In this document: in pieces, positions 26,159 to 34,797 of the stretch | Layout: each line of letters begins with the position of its first letter | Position numbering within the stretch: position 1 is the first letter of the stretch | DNA from: Trinickia acidisoli | GTDB lineage: Bacteria; Pseudomonadota; Gammaproteobacteria; Burkholderiales; Burkholderiaceae | Assembly: GCF_017315725.1 (NCBI RefSeq) | Contig: NZ_JAFLRG010000001.1 | Span: 1,488,001 to 1,552,000 of the forward strand | Direction: 5' to 3' | Length of the DNA stretch: 64,000 nt | Made by a program: the position numbers and the translations under genes | The notes under the pieces: model-generated | Told to the model about the DNA's origin: nothing | Seen by the model: the letters and a program-made list of their open reading frames with translations, nothing else | The model's database searches: none

Positions 26159-27139
26159 ATGAGTTCCTTTGTCAGGCAGCCGCTGTTTCATCCTTTGTCC
26201 GTCGTGTTTGTCGACGATAGTGCGGACTTTCTTGACGGTTTGCGGGGAATCGTTCGCGACCGGGAGTTGAATCGGTTTTTCACGAAACCGCGGGCGGCGC
26301 TCGATTTCATGTCGTCGCACGATCGTGGTGCACACGGGATTCGATTGGCGGGCAACGCATACTTGGAGATGGAAAGAGGCCCCGGTAACGCCGTCGGTCA
26401 GGATCCGCTCGACGACGAGGCGCGATTCGAGGGCATCGCCGCCGTTGTAGTGGATTACGAAATGCCGGAGATCGACGGCATCCGATTCCTCTCGTCGATC
26501 CAGAATGCCGCGTGCGCAAAAATCTTGCTGACCGGCGTTGCAGGCGCTCGAGAGGCCGTCGACGCCTTCAACGCAGGGCTGATCGATTTTTACCTGAGAA
26601 AGACCGATGCCGACATGCCGGCCAAGCTCGCCAACGCGTTGATGGATGCGAAGAAGAAGCATTGCAGGCTCAGAGGACAGATCGGCGTTCATGGCGTCGG
26701 TGCGACGTACTGCGATCCGAGAGTGGTGCGGCTGCTCGATGAACTGGCCATTCAGGAGGATTTTGTCGAGTACTACTGGCGCCCGGGCCAGAATGCGGTC
26801 TTGATGTTCGACACCACGGGCAATCCAAGTGCCTTCGTTGCATGGGATGCCGACGAATGGGCTTTCCAGTGCGATACCGTGATCGATGCGGGCGGCCCGC
26901 AATGGTTACGCGAAGGGATGATCGAGCGCCGTATCATGCCGCTGTTCTGGCCGCACGAAGCGTATAGCGCGGGCTTATCCGACGTCCGGACCACCGATTT
27001 GAAGCCGATTCCCGACTGGGAGGGGGCGTTCTATAGCCTGACGCCCCTCGATGCAACCGCGATCGAGCCGGGGATGCTCACGTTTGCGAAATGGCGGCAA
27101 ACTAAGCGCGAGACATTGAGGATAGCGGGCGCGCGCTAA
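26159..27139 (+). CDS. Atypical response regulator (LqsR/PhcQ-like) with unknown output domain
   Basis: A 326-residue protein with an N-terminal receiver domain: D19/D20 acidic pair, phospho-acceptor D99 (VVVDYEMPEIDG), T125 and K148. About 45 extra residues lie between the first strands and D99, including FFTKPRAALDFM, a feature I associate with regulators of the Legionella Lqs and Ralstonia Phc systems. Residues 160-326 contain no helix-turn-helix, GGDEF or EAL motif; the stretch WLREGMIERRIMPLFWPHEA is distinctive but unassigned. It probably pairs with the seven-helix kinase two genes upstream. Output is unknown. Confidence 0.75.
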   Translation: MSSFVRQPLFHPLSVVFVDDSADFLDGLRGIVRDRELNRFFTKPRAALDFMSSHDRGAHGIRLAGNAYLEMERGPGNAVGQDPLDDEARFEGIAAVVVDYEMPEIDGIRFLSSIQNAACAKILLTGVAGAREAVDAFNAGLIDFYLRKTDADMPAKLANALMDAKKKHCRLRGQIGVHGVGATYCDPRVVRLLDELAIQEDFVEYYWRPGQNAVLMFDTTGNPSAFVAWDADEWAFQCDTVIDAGGPQWLREGMIERRIMPLFWPHEAYSAGLSDVRTTDLKPIPDWEGAFYSLTPLDATAIEPGMLTFAKWRQTKRETLRIAGAR

Positions 27140-27151
27140 GATAGCGCCTCG

Positions 27152-28000
27152 TCATTCACGACCGCGATCGAATCGTTCCACAAACGCCGCCACCGTTTCA
27201 TTCAGCGCCTCGCCCATCTCTCGATGCGGCGAGTGCCCACCGCCTGCCAGCTTGCATAACTGCGCACCGTTCACCGCTTGCGCGATGGCTTCGATTTGCG
27301 CCATCGTTCCGTAGTGGTCGTCGTGCGCTTGCACGGCAAGCAAAGGACAGACGATCGACGCCAATTCGCCGACGATATTCCACGCCTTGAATGCGGGGTT
27401 CAGCCAGATATCGTTCCAGCCGTAAAAAGCGGAATCGACGTCGGCGTGATAGCGGCTCAGCTTCTGGCGCAGGTCGGTCTGCTCATAAGCCACCTTCGCT
27501 TGCGCGATGCTCCGCACGCTGATGTCCTCGACGAACACGTGCGGTGCGATCACGACAGCTCCGCGCAGTTGCCGCGGGAATGCGCTTGCATACAACAGCG
27601 CGATGGAGCCGCCATCGCTGTGTCCGATCAGCCACATGCGCTGCCGTTCTGCTGCGTCGATCCCGAGCGTATCGAGTAGGGCAGGCAAAACGGCGTACGC
27701 CTGATGCGACATGAAATCGACCGGCCACTTGTCGTCGTGCGCGCGAGGCGTCGAACGCCCGTACCCCGGCCGCGAATAGACGAGCCCGCGCATGCCGAGC
27801 CGATCGCAAAGCTGCTGCGGCCAGTCTCGCCACATCGCGATGGAACCCAGCCCCTCATGAAGGAACAGCGCAATGGGCGCATCCGTACGATCCGAATCGA
27901 GCCATTGATATTCGATCGTCAGCGCGCCGCACGGCGCATCTGCAGGAATCGAGGCGAATCGAACGTCGTCGGTCATCGACGTGGCGGAAGTCGTATTCAT
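27152..28000 (-). CDS. Alpha/beta hydrolase of the benzoate cluster
   Basis: A 282-residue alpha/beta hydrolase with the nucleophile elbow GHSDGG (S near residue 127), an oxyanion segment LFLHEGLGS and a C-terminal histidine in GGGHSPHREM. It is the last gene of the minus-strand arm boxD-ligase-hydrolase, 31 bases after the benzoate-CoA ligase. Hydrolases are frequent in box clusters and might remove CoA or open a lactone by-product, but no specific reaction can be assigned. Confidence 0.82.
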   Translation of the reverse strand: MNTTSATSMTDDVRFASIPADAPCGALTIEYQWLDSDRTDAPIALFLHEGLGSIAMWRDWPQQLCDRLGMRGLVYSRPGYGRSTPRAHDDKWPVDFMSHQAYAVLPALLDTLGIDAAERQRMWLIGHSDGGSIALLYASAFPRQLRGAVVIAPHVFVEDISVRSIAQAKVAYEQTDLRQKLSRYHADVDSAFYGWNDIWLNPAFKAWNIVGELASIVCPLLAVQAHDDHYGTMAQIEAIAQAVNGAQLCKLAGGGHSPHREMGEALNETVAAFVERFDRGRE

Positions 28001-28031
28001 CGATCGGTTGCGGCTGTACGTACTGTTTCGG

Positions 28032-29633
28032 TTAGTGTTGCGTGTGCTCGCGAAGCTTGAAGCGCTGAATCTTCCCCGTCGCGGTTTTCGGCAAATCGTC
28101 GACGAAGCGGATCTCGCGCGGATATTTGTGCGGCGCGAGGCGCTGCTTCACGAACGTCTTCATTTCTTGTTCCAGATCATCGGACGGCACGCGATCGGGC
28201 TTGAGCACGACGAAGGCGCAGGTCTTGACGAGACCGTCTTGCTCGATACCGATGACGGCCGCCTCGAGCACCGCGTCGTGCTCCATCAGCACCATCTCGA
28301 CTTCGATCGGCGAGACGTATTGCCCGCTGACTTTGAGCATGTCGTCGCTGCGGCCCGCATAAGCGTAGCAGCCGTTGGGCAGCTTGCGGTACTTGTCGCC
28401 GCTCTTCACCCACTCGCCGAGGAACGTCGCCCGCGATTTCTCGCGGTTGCTCCAATACATGAGCGCGGCGCTCGGGCCTTTGATGTAGAGGTCGCCCACG
28501 TCGCCGTCGGACACGGGGTGTCCGCTCTCGTCGCGCAACTCCACTTCGTAGCCGGGTACGGGCGTGCCCGTCGTGCCGTAGTGGACGTCGCCGGGCCGAT
28601 TCGAAAGAAAGATATGGAGCATCTCGGTCGAGCCGAGGCCATCGAGAATCTCGCATCCGAAATGCGCGGCGAACCGCTCGCCGACTTCGCGCGGTAACGC
28701 TTCGCCTGCCGATGTGCAAACGCGTAATGCAACTTCGCGGGCAGCAGGCAGATTGGGGTAGCTCATCATGTTCGCGTAGAGCGTCGGCACGCCGTAGAAA
28801 ATGGTGGGGCGGTGCCTGACGAGGCGAGCGAATACCGCCTCCGCGGTCGCTCGCTCGGCCATCAATACGGTCGTTGCGCCAACCGATAGCGGAAACGTCA
28901 ATGCGTTGCCGAGCCCGTATGCAAAGAAGAGCTTCGCCGCGGAAAACCCGACGTCGTCTTCGCGGATGCCGAGAATCGGCTTCGCATACATTTCGGCAGT
29001 CCAATACAGATTCGCATGCGTATGCACGGTGCCCTTCGGTTTGCCGGTCGAGCCGGACGAATAGAGCCAGAATGCGATGTCGTCGCCGTTCGTGTGCGCA
29101 CCGGTTGCGGCGGACGGTGCGCTATCGATGAGTGTATGCAGATCGAGGTTCGATGCGAGCGGATCGCCGCGCGCACCGGGCTCCGAGACGATCAGCGCGC
29201 ACGGATCGATCTGCGCTTGCGCGAGCGCTTCGATGAATATGGGCGCGAGCGGTGCCGACACGACGACAGCGCGAGCGCGGCTATGGCCGAGCATATAGGC
29301 GTAGTCGATCGCCGTCAGCAAGGTATTGACGACGACCGGCACGACGCCTGCATAGAGCGCACCGAGGAAACAGACGGGCAGATCGGCGCTATCGTGCATG
29401 GCGAGCAAGATGCGCTCTTCCGCGTGAATGCCTTGCCCACGCAGCACGGATGCGAATCGGCGCGCGCGCGCTTCGAGCTCGGCATACGTCGTCACGCCAC
29501 GATCGTCGATGTAAGCGGGCTTGGTCGCCCTCGATCGATTCAACGCGAACACGTGTTCGGCGAAATTCAGTTGCGTTGGCGGCGGCGCAACGTCTTGTTC
29601 GAAACCAAGCGGCAATGTCGTGCGGGTATCCAT
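28032..29633 (-). CDS. bclA: Benzoate-CoA ligase
   Basis: A 533-residue adenylate-forming ligase that activates benzoate to benzoyl-CoA, the entry step of the aerobic box pathway. Motifs: YSSGSTGKPKGTVHTH (AMP-binding P-loop), YGTTGTPVPGYEVELRDE, and the C-terminal catalytic lysine in PKTATGKIQRFKL. The N-terminal LNFAEHVFALN is typical of benzoate-CoA ligases. It lies downstream of boxD and divergent from boxC/B/A, within the same cluster. Confidence 0.92.
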   Translation of the reverse strand: MDTRTTLPLGFEQDVAPPPTQLNFAEHVFALNRSRATKPAYIDDRGVTTYAELEARARRFASVLRGQGIHAEERILLAMHDSADLPVCFLGALYAGVVPVVVNTLLTAIDYAYMLGHSRARAVVVSAPLAPIFIEALAQAQIDPCALIVSEPGARGDPLASNLDLHTLIDSAPSAATGAHTNGDDIAFWLYSSGSTGKPKGTVHTHANLYWTAEMYAKPILGIREDDVGFSAAKLFFAYGLGNALTFPLSVGATTVLMAERATAEAVFARLVRHRPTIFYGVPTLYANMMSYPNLPAAREVALRVCTSAGEALPREVGERFAAHFGCEILDGLGSTEMLHIFLSNRPGDVHYGTTGTPVPGYEVELRDESGHPVSDGDVGDLYIKGPSAALMYWSNREKSRATFLGEWVKSGDKYRKLPNGCYAYAGRSDDMLKVSGQYVSPIEVEMVLMEHDAVLEAAVIGIEQDGLVKTCAFVVLKPDRVPSDDLEQEMKTFVKQRLAPHKYPREIRFVDDLPKTATGKIQRFKLREHTQH

Positions 29634-29709
29634 GATGCTTCGTCTCCATCCTTATCCTCGGGTTGCCCCGTCACTTCCTGCGGAAGGCGCTTGCGGTTGC
29701 CTCTGTGTG

Positions 29710-31302
29710 CTACTCGCGCGAATCCGCGATGCCTACGCCAGTCATGGCTTCGATCGCGACCGACGAAGCCTGAACGGCTGCGCGGCGATGGTAGAACTCG
29801 AGTGCGCGAAGTCCCCCCAGCTCGGTTCCGCCGCCTGCGCGGCCAGGGCCGCCGTGCAACGACATCGGCATGACGTTGCCGTGTCCTGTCTGCGTTTCGC
29901 GCACGGCGGGGGTAATGCAATGGATGCGTCCGTGCGTGTCGGCCAGTTCCAGCGCAACGGGGGACACGCGTGCGTCGTCGTTCGAATAAAGCGATGCCAC
30001 GAGTGAGCCGCCCCCGCGCCGCGCAAGTTCGACCGCATGCGCTTCGGGCAAGCCTTCGGTTGCGACGCGATAGGGGGCGACGGTCGCGACAGGCCCGAAC
30101 ACTTCGACGTCGTGCATCCGGCTCGCACGGTCAGGATCGTCGACGACGAACAGGTATGGTGCGATGCAAGCCGAGATTTCGGGGTCGGCATCGACGAGCG
30201 ATACCGTCGCACCGTCGAAGACAAGGCGTGCTTCCTGCGCAAGGGCGTCGATTCCCGCTTTGACGTTGGCCAGTTGCGCGCGGCTCACGAGCGCGCCCAT
30301 GCGGACGGATTCGTTGCGCGGATTGCCGACGGTGACTTTGGCTAGTTTTGCCGAGAGCGCATCGACGACATCCGAGAGCCAAGCCTGCGGCACGAATGCG
30401 CGGCGTATCGCCGTGCATTTTTGACCGGACTTCACCGTCATCTCGCGCACGACTTCCTTGATGAACAGGTCGAAGGCTTCGGTGCCGGGGGCGCCGTCGC
30501 CGCAGAGGATCGCGCTGTTGAGGCTATCCGCTTCGACGTTCAAGCGCGCGCCGCGCAAGACGAATGCCTCGTGCCGTCGCAACGTCGCCGCCGTTTCGGC
30601 AGACCCCGTAAACGACACGACGTCGAACGGGCTGACCTGGTCGAGCAGGCCTTGCGAGCTGCCGCAGACGATCGAGAGTGCACCTACCGGCAAGATGCCC
30701 GCGTCGACGACGTCCGCGACCATGCGTTGCGTGAGCCATGCGGTTGCGCTCGCGGGTTTGACGATGACGGAAACACCCGAGAGAAGCGCCGGGGCGGCTT
30801 TCTCCCATAGGCCCCACGAAGGGAAGTTGAATGCATTGATCAATAAGGCTACACCGCGCGTCGGCTTCCAAAGGTGCCGGACGCGGAACGATCGATCCTT
30901 CGACAGCGGCGTATCCGCGCCGTCGCGCAACGCGAAGGCGTCGCCCAAGGCGGCGCCGTTCTTCGCATACCACGAAAGGGTGTAGATGCCGCCGTCGATG
31001 TCCACCGCGCCATCGCCGCGTGTCGTGCCCGAATTGGCCAACGCAATTGCGTAGTACTCCTCACGATTGGCTTGAAGGACCGTAGCGATTTCGCCAAGCA
31101 TCGACGCGCGCATTGCGTAGGAGTGCGAACGAAGTTGCGCACCGCCCGTTTCGCGTGCGAAGCGGAACGCCCGCTCGAGATCGAGCCCATCGCTCGATAC
31201 GCTGACGAGCGCTTCGCCCGTGATCGGATCGGCGAGCACGGTGCCGGGGCCGCTGCTTTCGATCCATTGGCCGGCCATATGGTTCTTCAGTCGTTCTGTC
31301 AT
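29710..31302 (-). CDS. boxD: 3,4-dehydroadipyl-CoA semialdehyde dehydrogenase BoxD
   Basis: A 530-residue aldehyde dehydrogenase that oxidises the ring-opened semialdehyde produced by BoxC. It shows the PaaZ-like dehydrogenase start MTERLKNHMAGQWIE, the cofactor stretch NAFNFPSWGLWEKAAPAL, the VSFTGSAETAATL loop, and the catalytic cysteine in KSGQKCTAIRRAFVP. The open frame extends to 31665, but ATG 31302 matches the family start and avoids overlap with the next gene. Part of the minus-strand arm beginning at the BoxR operator. Confidence 0.92.
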   Translation of the reverse strand: MTERLKNHMAGQWIESSGPGTVLADPITGEALVSVSSDGLDLERAFRFARETGGAQLRSHSYAMRASMLGEIATVLQANREEYYAIALANSGTTRGDGAVDIDGGIYTLSWYAKNGAALGDAFALRDGADTPLSKDRSFRVRHLWKPTRGVALLINAFNFPSWGLWEKAAPALLSGVSVIVKPASATAWLTQRMVADVVDAGILPVGALSIVCGSSQGLLDQVSPFDVVSFTGSAETAATLRRHEAFVLRGARLNVEADSLNSAILCGDGAPGTEAFDLFIKEVVREMTVKSGQKCTAIRRAFVPQAWLSDVVDALSAKLAKVTVGNPRNESVRMGALVSRAQLANVKAGIDALAQEARLVFDGATVSLVDADPEISACIAPYLFVVDDPDRASRMHDVEVFGPVATVAPYRVATEGLPEAHAVELARRGGGSLVASLYSNDDARVSPVALELADTHGRIHCITPAVRETQTGHGNVMPMSLHGGPGRAGGGTELGGLRALEFYHRRAAVQASSVAIEAMTGVGIADSRE

Positions 31303-31328
31303 GAGAGTTCCTTGCACGTCACGCAGTG

Positions 31329-31817
31329 TCATTGCGCGGTAACGGGGGTAAAGTCGATCGCGCCTTGCGGCAGCAAGTAGAGAATCAGCGCTTGCCCGTT
31401 CGCAACCGTTGGACGATGCGCGCTGCCCGGACCGTAGACGCACCAGCCGGCGGCGCGGCCGTCGAACGTCGCCCGCTCGGAAAGCGGCATGATCAGATCG
31501 ATTTCGCCGTTCGGATGGACGTGGTGCGGCCCGGCGAGGTCTTCCATCTGGACGACTTCGACGGAGAAATCGTGCGTGCGTGGCGTCGGCTTGAAGATGC
31601 GGCCATATCGAATGCCGCCCGCTTCGCGATTGCACAGCCAACCTTCGTCGACACCCGCGCGGCATGCTTGCGCGAGCGCTTCATAGGTTGAGCTGCCGGA
31701 GGGCCATTGCGCGTTGAGCCAGCGATCGAGCGTGTCGTCGAGGGCACGTCCGGCTATGCGTTCGGTCACCTCGGCCACGAGGCTTTCTAATTCGTCGGGG
31801 GACATCGATGTCTCCAT
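31329..31817 (-). CDS. DUF4863 protein of the benzoate cluster
   Basis: A 162-residue protein of the DUF4863 family, to which hydroxylaminobenzoate-lyase-like proteins belong. It shows a cupin-like segment (GPHHVHPNGEIDLIMPL, then GWCVYGPGSAHRPTV) with several histidines that could bind a metal. First gene of the boxD arm; the BoxR-type operator ends only a few bases beyond its first ATG. A second ATG at 31805 with GGAG ahead of it may be the true start. Such genes recur in box clusters, role unknown. Confidence 0.8.
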   Translation of the reverse strand: METSMSPDELESLVAEVTERIAGRALDDTLDRWLNAQWPSGSSTYEALAQACRAGVDEGWLCNREAGGIRYGRIFKPTPRTHDFSVEVVQMEDLAGPHHVHPNGEIDLIMPLSERATFDGRAAGWCVYGPGSAHRPTVANGQALILYLLPQGAIDFTPVTAQ

Positions 31818-31824
31818 GTTCTAG

Positions 31825-31838
31825 TGCATATCAATGCA
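31825..31838. promoter_or_regulatory. BoxR operator TGCA-N6-TGCA
   Basis: TGCA at 31825-31828 and 31835-31838 are separated by exactly six bases, the arrangement described for BoxR operators in box clusters. It lies in the divergent region between the DUF4863/boxD arm and boxR, where BoxR could repress both until benzoyl-CoA appears. Confidence 0.75.
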
Positions 31839-31954
31839 GGTCATTCGTCGGATGAGTGCGCGTATGCGCTACCGTTTGCCGCACTACGATGTTTTCGCGA
31901 AAATTAGCGGTATCGAATCCCTATGTCAAGAACTATAGTGCGTATATTGCAAGG

Positions 31955-32932
31955 ATGAATAGTAAAAACATGAAGCAAAATTACACTCTGATGGCCGGTG
32001 GCAAAGGCGCGGAGCGGGAAGCGAGTGAGACGGAAGGCGAGAGCGCCGAAGCTGAACGCTCGGAGCGCGATCCGTTCATTGCGGCGATGGGCGAGCGCGT
32101 GCGGCTGTTGCGCGCGCGTCGCGGCTTGACGCGTAAAGCGTTGGCCACGGAAACAGGCTTGTCGGAGCGGCATCTCGCCAATCTCGAAGCGGGGACGGGC
32201 AATCCCTCCGTGCAGGTACTTCGTCAAATCGCGGCGACACTGAACTGCCCGCTCGCCGAAATCATCGGCGACGTCACGACGTCCTCGGCGGAATGGATGC
32301 TGATACGCGAGCTGCTGCAAGGGCGCGATCCGTCCGCGCTACAGCGCGCGCGCGCGGCGTTGGCCCAGTTGTTCGAGCAAGCGCCGGCCGATCCCCACCG
32401 CCGCGAGCGGATTGCGCTGATCGGGTTGCGCGGCGCCGGCAAATCGACGCTCGGGCGAATGCTCGCGCAGGAACTGAAGGCGCCGTTCATCGAGCTGAAC
32501 CGCGTGATCGAGCAGTTGGCCGGCTGCCCGCCGTCGGAGATTCATTCGCTTTACGGCGCGAGCGCATACCGACGCTACGAACACCGGGCGCTCGAAGCGG
32601 TGATCGCCGAGCATCCTCGCGCCGTGATCGCGTCGCCGGGCGGGCTCGTGTCGGAGCCTTCGACGTTCAGCATGCTGCTCGGCCATTGCTTCACGGTTTG
32701 GCTGCAAGCCACGCCCGAGGAGCATATGCGCCGCGTCGTCGCGCAAGGCGATCTGCGGCCGATGTCCGGCAACCGCGAGGCAATGGACGATCTCAAGCGC
32801 ATTCTCGCCGGGCGCGGCGAGTTGTATGGCCGTGCGGACATGACGTTCGACACGAGCGACAAGACCTTGGCCGATGCTTACCTGCAACTGCGCGACCGTA
32901 TCGCGGCGCGTTTGGGAGCGGAAACGGAGTGA
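31955..32932 (+). CDS. boxR: Benzoyl-CoA-responsive regulator BoxR
   Basis: A 325-residue regulator joining an N-terminal XRE helix-turn-helix (VRLLRARRGLTRKALATETG, then LSERHLANLEAGTGNPSVQVL) to a C-terminal shikimate-kinase-like P-loop domain (Walker A GLRGAGKST). In BoxR the kinase fold serves as the benzoyl-CoA sensor. It faces the boxD arm and precedes boxC/B/A on the same strand. The start is uncertain: ATGs at 31955, 31970 and 31991 all lack a good ribosome site. Confidence 0.9.
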   Translation: MNSKNMKQNYTLMAGGKGAEREASETEGESAEAERSERDPFIAAMGERVRLLRARRGLTRKALATETGLSERHLANLEAGTGNPSVQVLRQIAATLNCPLAEIIGDVTTSSAEWMLIRELLQGRDPSALQRARAALAQLFEQAPADPHRRERIALIGLRGAGKSTLGRMLAQELKAPFIELNRVIEQLAGCPPSEIHSLYGASAYRRYEHRALEAVIAEHPRAVIASPGGLVSEPSTFSMLLGHCFTVWLQATPEEHMRRVVAQGDLRPMSGNREAMDDLKRILAGRGELYGRADMTFDTSDKTLADAYLQLRDRIAARLGAETE

Positions 32933-32991
32933 CGAATGCGGCGGGGGTCGTGTCACCCCCGCTCGTGTTTACCCTGATTTGAATTGAAACA

Positions 32992-33005
32992 TGCATTAAA
33001 GTGCT
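32992..33005. promoter_or_regulatory. Imperfect BoxR-type site upstream of boxC
   Basis: TGCA at 32992-32995 is followed after six bases by TGCT at 33002-33005, one mismatch from the TGCA-N6-TGCA operator. It lies 63 bases before the boxC start in the boxR-boxC gap, so boxC/B/A may have a weaker BoxR-controlled promoter of their own. Confidence 0.45.
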
Positions 33006-33067
33006 TTACATGCTCCAAATGATGCACTATCGTTCATTTCAACGATACGGCTCATTAGGAGACAGTC

Positions 33068-34765
33068 ATGCTCGCCCCGGACACGGCAACCCCGGCAACC
33101 CCGGCAACCCCCACGACGCCACGCGTCGATTACCGCACCGATCCTTCGCAGTACAAGCACTGGAAGCTGACGTTCGACGGCTCGGTCGCGACGCTCGGCA
33201 TCGACATTGCCGAAGAGGGCGGCATACGCGAGGGCTACAAGCTCAAGCTCAATTCATACGATCTGGGCGTCGACATCGAGTTGCACGATGCATTGCAGCG
33301 CATCCGCTTCGAGCACCCCGAAGTGAAGACGGTCGTCCTCACGAGCCTGAAGGATCGCGTGTTCTGCTCCGGGGCGAACATCTTCATGCTGGGGCTGTCG
33401 TCGCATGCCTGGAAAGTCAATTTCTGCAAGTTCACCAACGAGACGCGTAACGGCATCGAAGATACGTCGCGTCATTCGGGGCTCAAATTCATCGCGGCCG
33501 TAAACGGCGCTTGCGCCGGCGGCGGTTACGAACTGGCGCTCGCCTGCGACGAAATCATGCTCGTCGACGATCGCTCGTCGTCGGTCGCGCTGCCCGAGGT
33601 GCCGTTGCTCGGTGTGCTCCCCGGTACCGGTGGGCTCACGCGCCTGACCGACAAACGCAAAGTGCGTCACGATCGCGCCGACATTTTTTGCACGGTGGTA
33701 GAGGGCGTTCGCGGTGAACGCGCGAAAACCTGGCGGCTCGTCGATGAAGTCGTCAAGCCGCATCAGTTCGAGCAAGCCGTGCAGGCGCGCGCATTGGAAC
33801 TGGCGGCGCAAAGCGACCGGCCGTCCGACGCGAAGGGCATCGCATTGACGCGCATCGAGCGCAGCGATCGCGCAGACGGGATCGAATACGCAACGATAGA
33901 CGTTGCGATCGATCGGGCGAAGCGCACCGCGACGTTCACGGCGAAGGCACCGGCCGGCCCGCAGCCGGCGACGATCGAAGCCATCGTGGAAGCGGGTGTG
34001 GGCTGGTGGCCGCTGCGCTTTGCGCGCGAACTCGATGACGCGATTCTGTCGATGCGAACGAACGAGCTCGACATCGGAACGTGGATCTTCAAGACATCGG
34101 GCGAGGCATCCGGCGTACTGGCTGCGGATGCCACGTTGCTGCGGCATCGCGACCACTGGTTCGTGCGCGAGACGATCGGCATGCTGCGCCGTACCCTCGC
34201 GCGCATCGACGTGTCCTCGCGCTCGCTGTTCGCGCTGATCGAGCCGGGCTCGTGCTTCGCGGGCACCTTCGCCGAGTTCGCTTTCGCGGCGGACCGCACG
34301 TACATGGCGGCGCTGCCGTCCAACGAAGAAGAAGAGCCGGCCATCACGCTTTCCGAAGTCAACTTCGGGCTCTATCCGATGGTCACGCATCAGTCTCGTC
34401 TCGCACGGCGATTTTATGAGGAGTCCGAAGCAATCGACGCGGTGCGGGCGAAGATCGGCTCGCCCGTGCGGGCGATCGAAGCCGAGCGGCTCGGGCTCGT
34501 TACCGCATCGCCCGACGACATCGACTGGCCCGACGAGATCCGGATCGCGCTCGAAGAGCGCGCGGCGATGTCGCCCGACGCGTTGACGGGGCTCGAAGCG
34601 AACCTGCGCTTCAACGGACCCGAAACGATGGAAACGCGCATCTTCGGACGTTTGTCCGCCTGGCAGAACTGGATTTTCAATCGACCGAACGCCGTCGGCG
34701 AGAAAGGCGCGCTCAAGGTCTATGGGAAAGGCAGCAAAGCGCAATTCGACGTGGCTCGCGTCTGA
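33068..34765 (+). CDS. boxC: 2,3-epoxybenzoyl-CoA dihydrolase BoxC
   Basis: A 565-residue enoyl-CoA hydratase-family enzyme that opens the ring of 2,3-epoxybenzoyl-CoA, releasing formate and 3,4-dehydroadipyl-CoA semialdehyde. The crotonase core spans the first half (FCSGANIFMLGLSS and AAVNGACAGGGYELALACDE); a second crotonase-like half follows, as in BoxC generally. The N-terminus carries a short repeat of P-A-T-P codons. First gene of boxC-boxB-boxA. Confidence 0.93.
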   Translation: MLAPDTATPATPATPTTPRVDYRTDPSQYKHWKLTFDGSVATLGIDIAEEGGIREGYKLKLNSYDLGVDIELHDALQRIRFEHPEVKTVVLTSLKDRVFCSGANIFMLGLSSHAWKVNFCKFTNETRNGIEDTSRHSGLKFIAAVNGACAGGGYELALACDEIMLVDDRSSSVALPEVPLLGVLPGTGGLTRLTDKRKVRHDRADIFCTVVEGVRGERAKTWRLVDEVVKPHQFEQAVQARALELAAQSDRPSDAKGIALTRIERSDRADGIEYATIDVAIDRAKRTATFTAKAPAGPQPATIEAIVEAGVGWWPLRFARELDDAILSMRTNELDIGTWIFKTSGEASGVLAADATLLRHRDHWFVRETIGMLRRTLARIDVSSRSLFALIEPGSCFAGTFAEFAFAADRTYMAALPSNEEEEPAITLSEVNFGLYPMVTHQSRLARRFYEESEAIDAVRAKIGSPVRAIEAERLGLVTASPDDIDWPDEIRIALEERAAMSPDALTGLEANLRFNGPETMETRIFGRLSAWQNWIFNRPNAVGEKGALKVYGKGSKAQFDVARV

Positions 34766-34797
34766 GCGTCACGACTTAGCACTTGGAAACCGCCATC

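Noticed and set aside
33254..34744. 496-codon open frame antisense to boxC
   Set aside because: Shadow frame of a high-GC gene; the sense strand encodes full-length BoxC.
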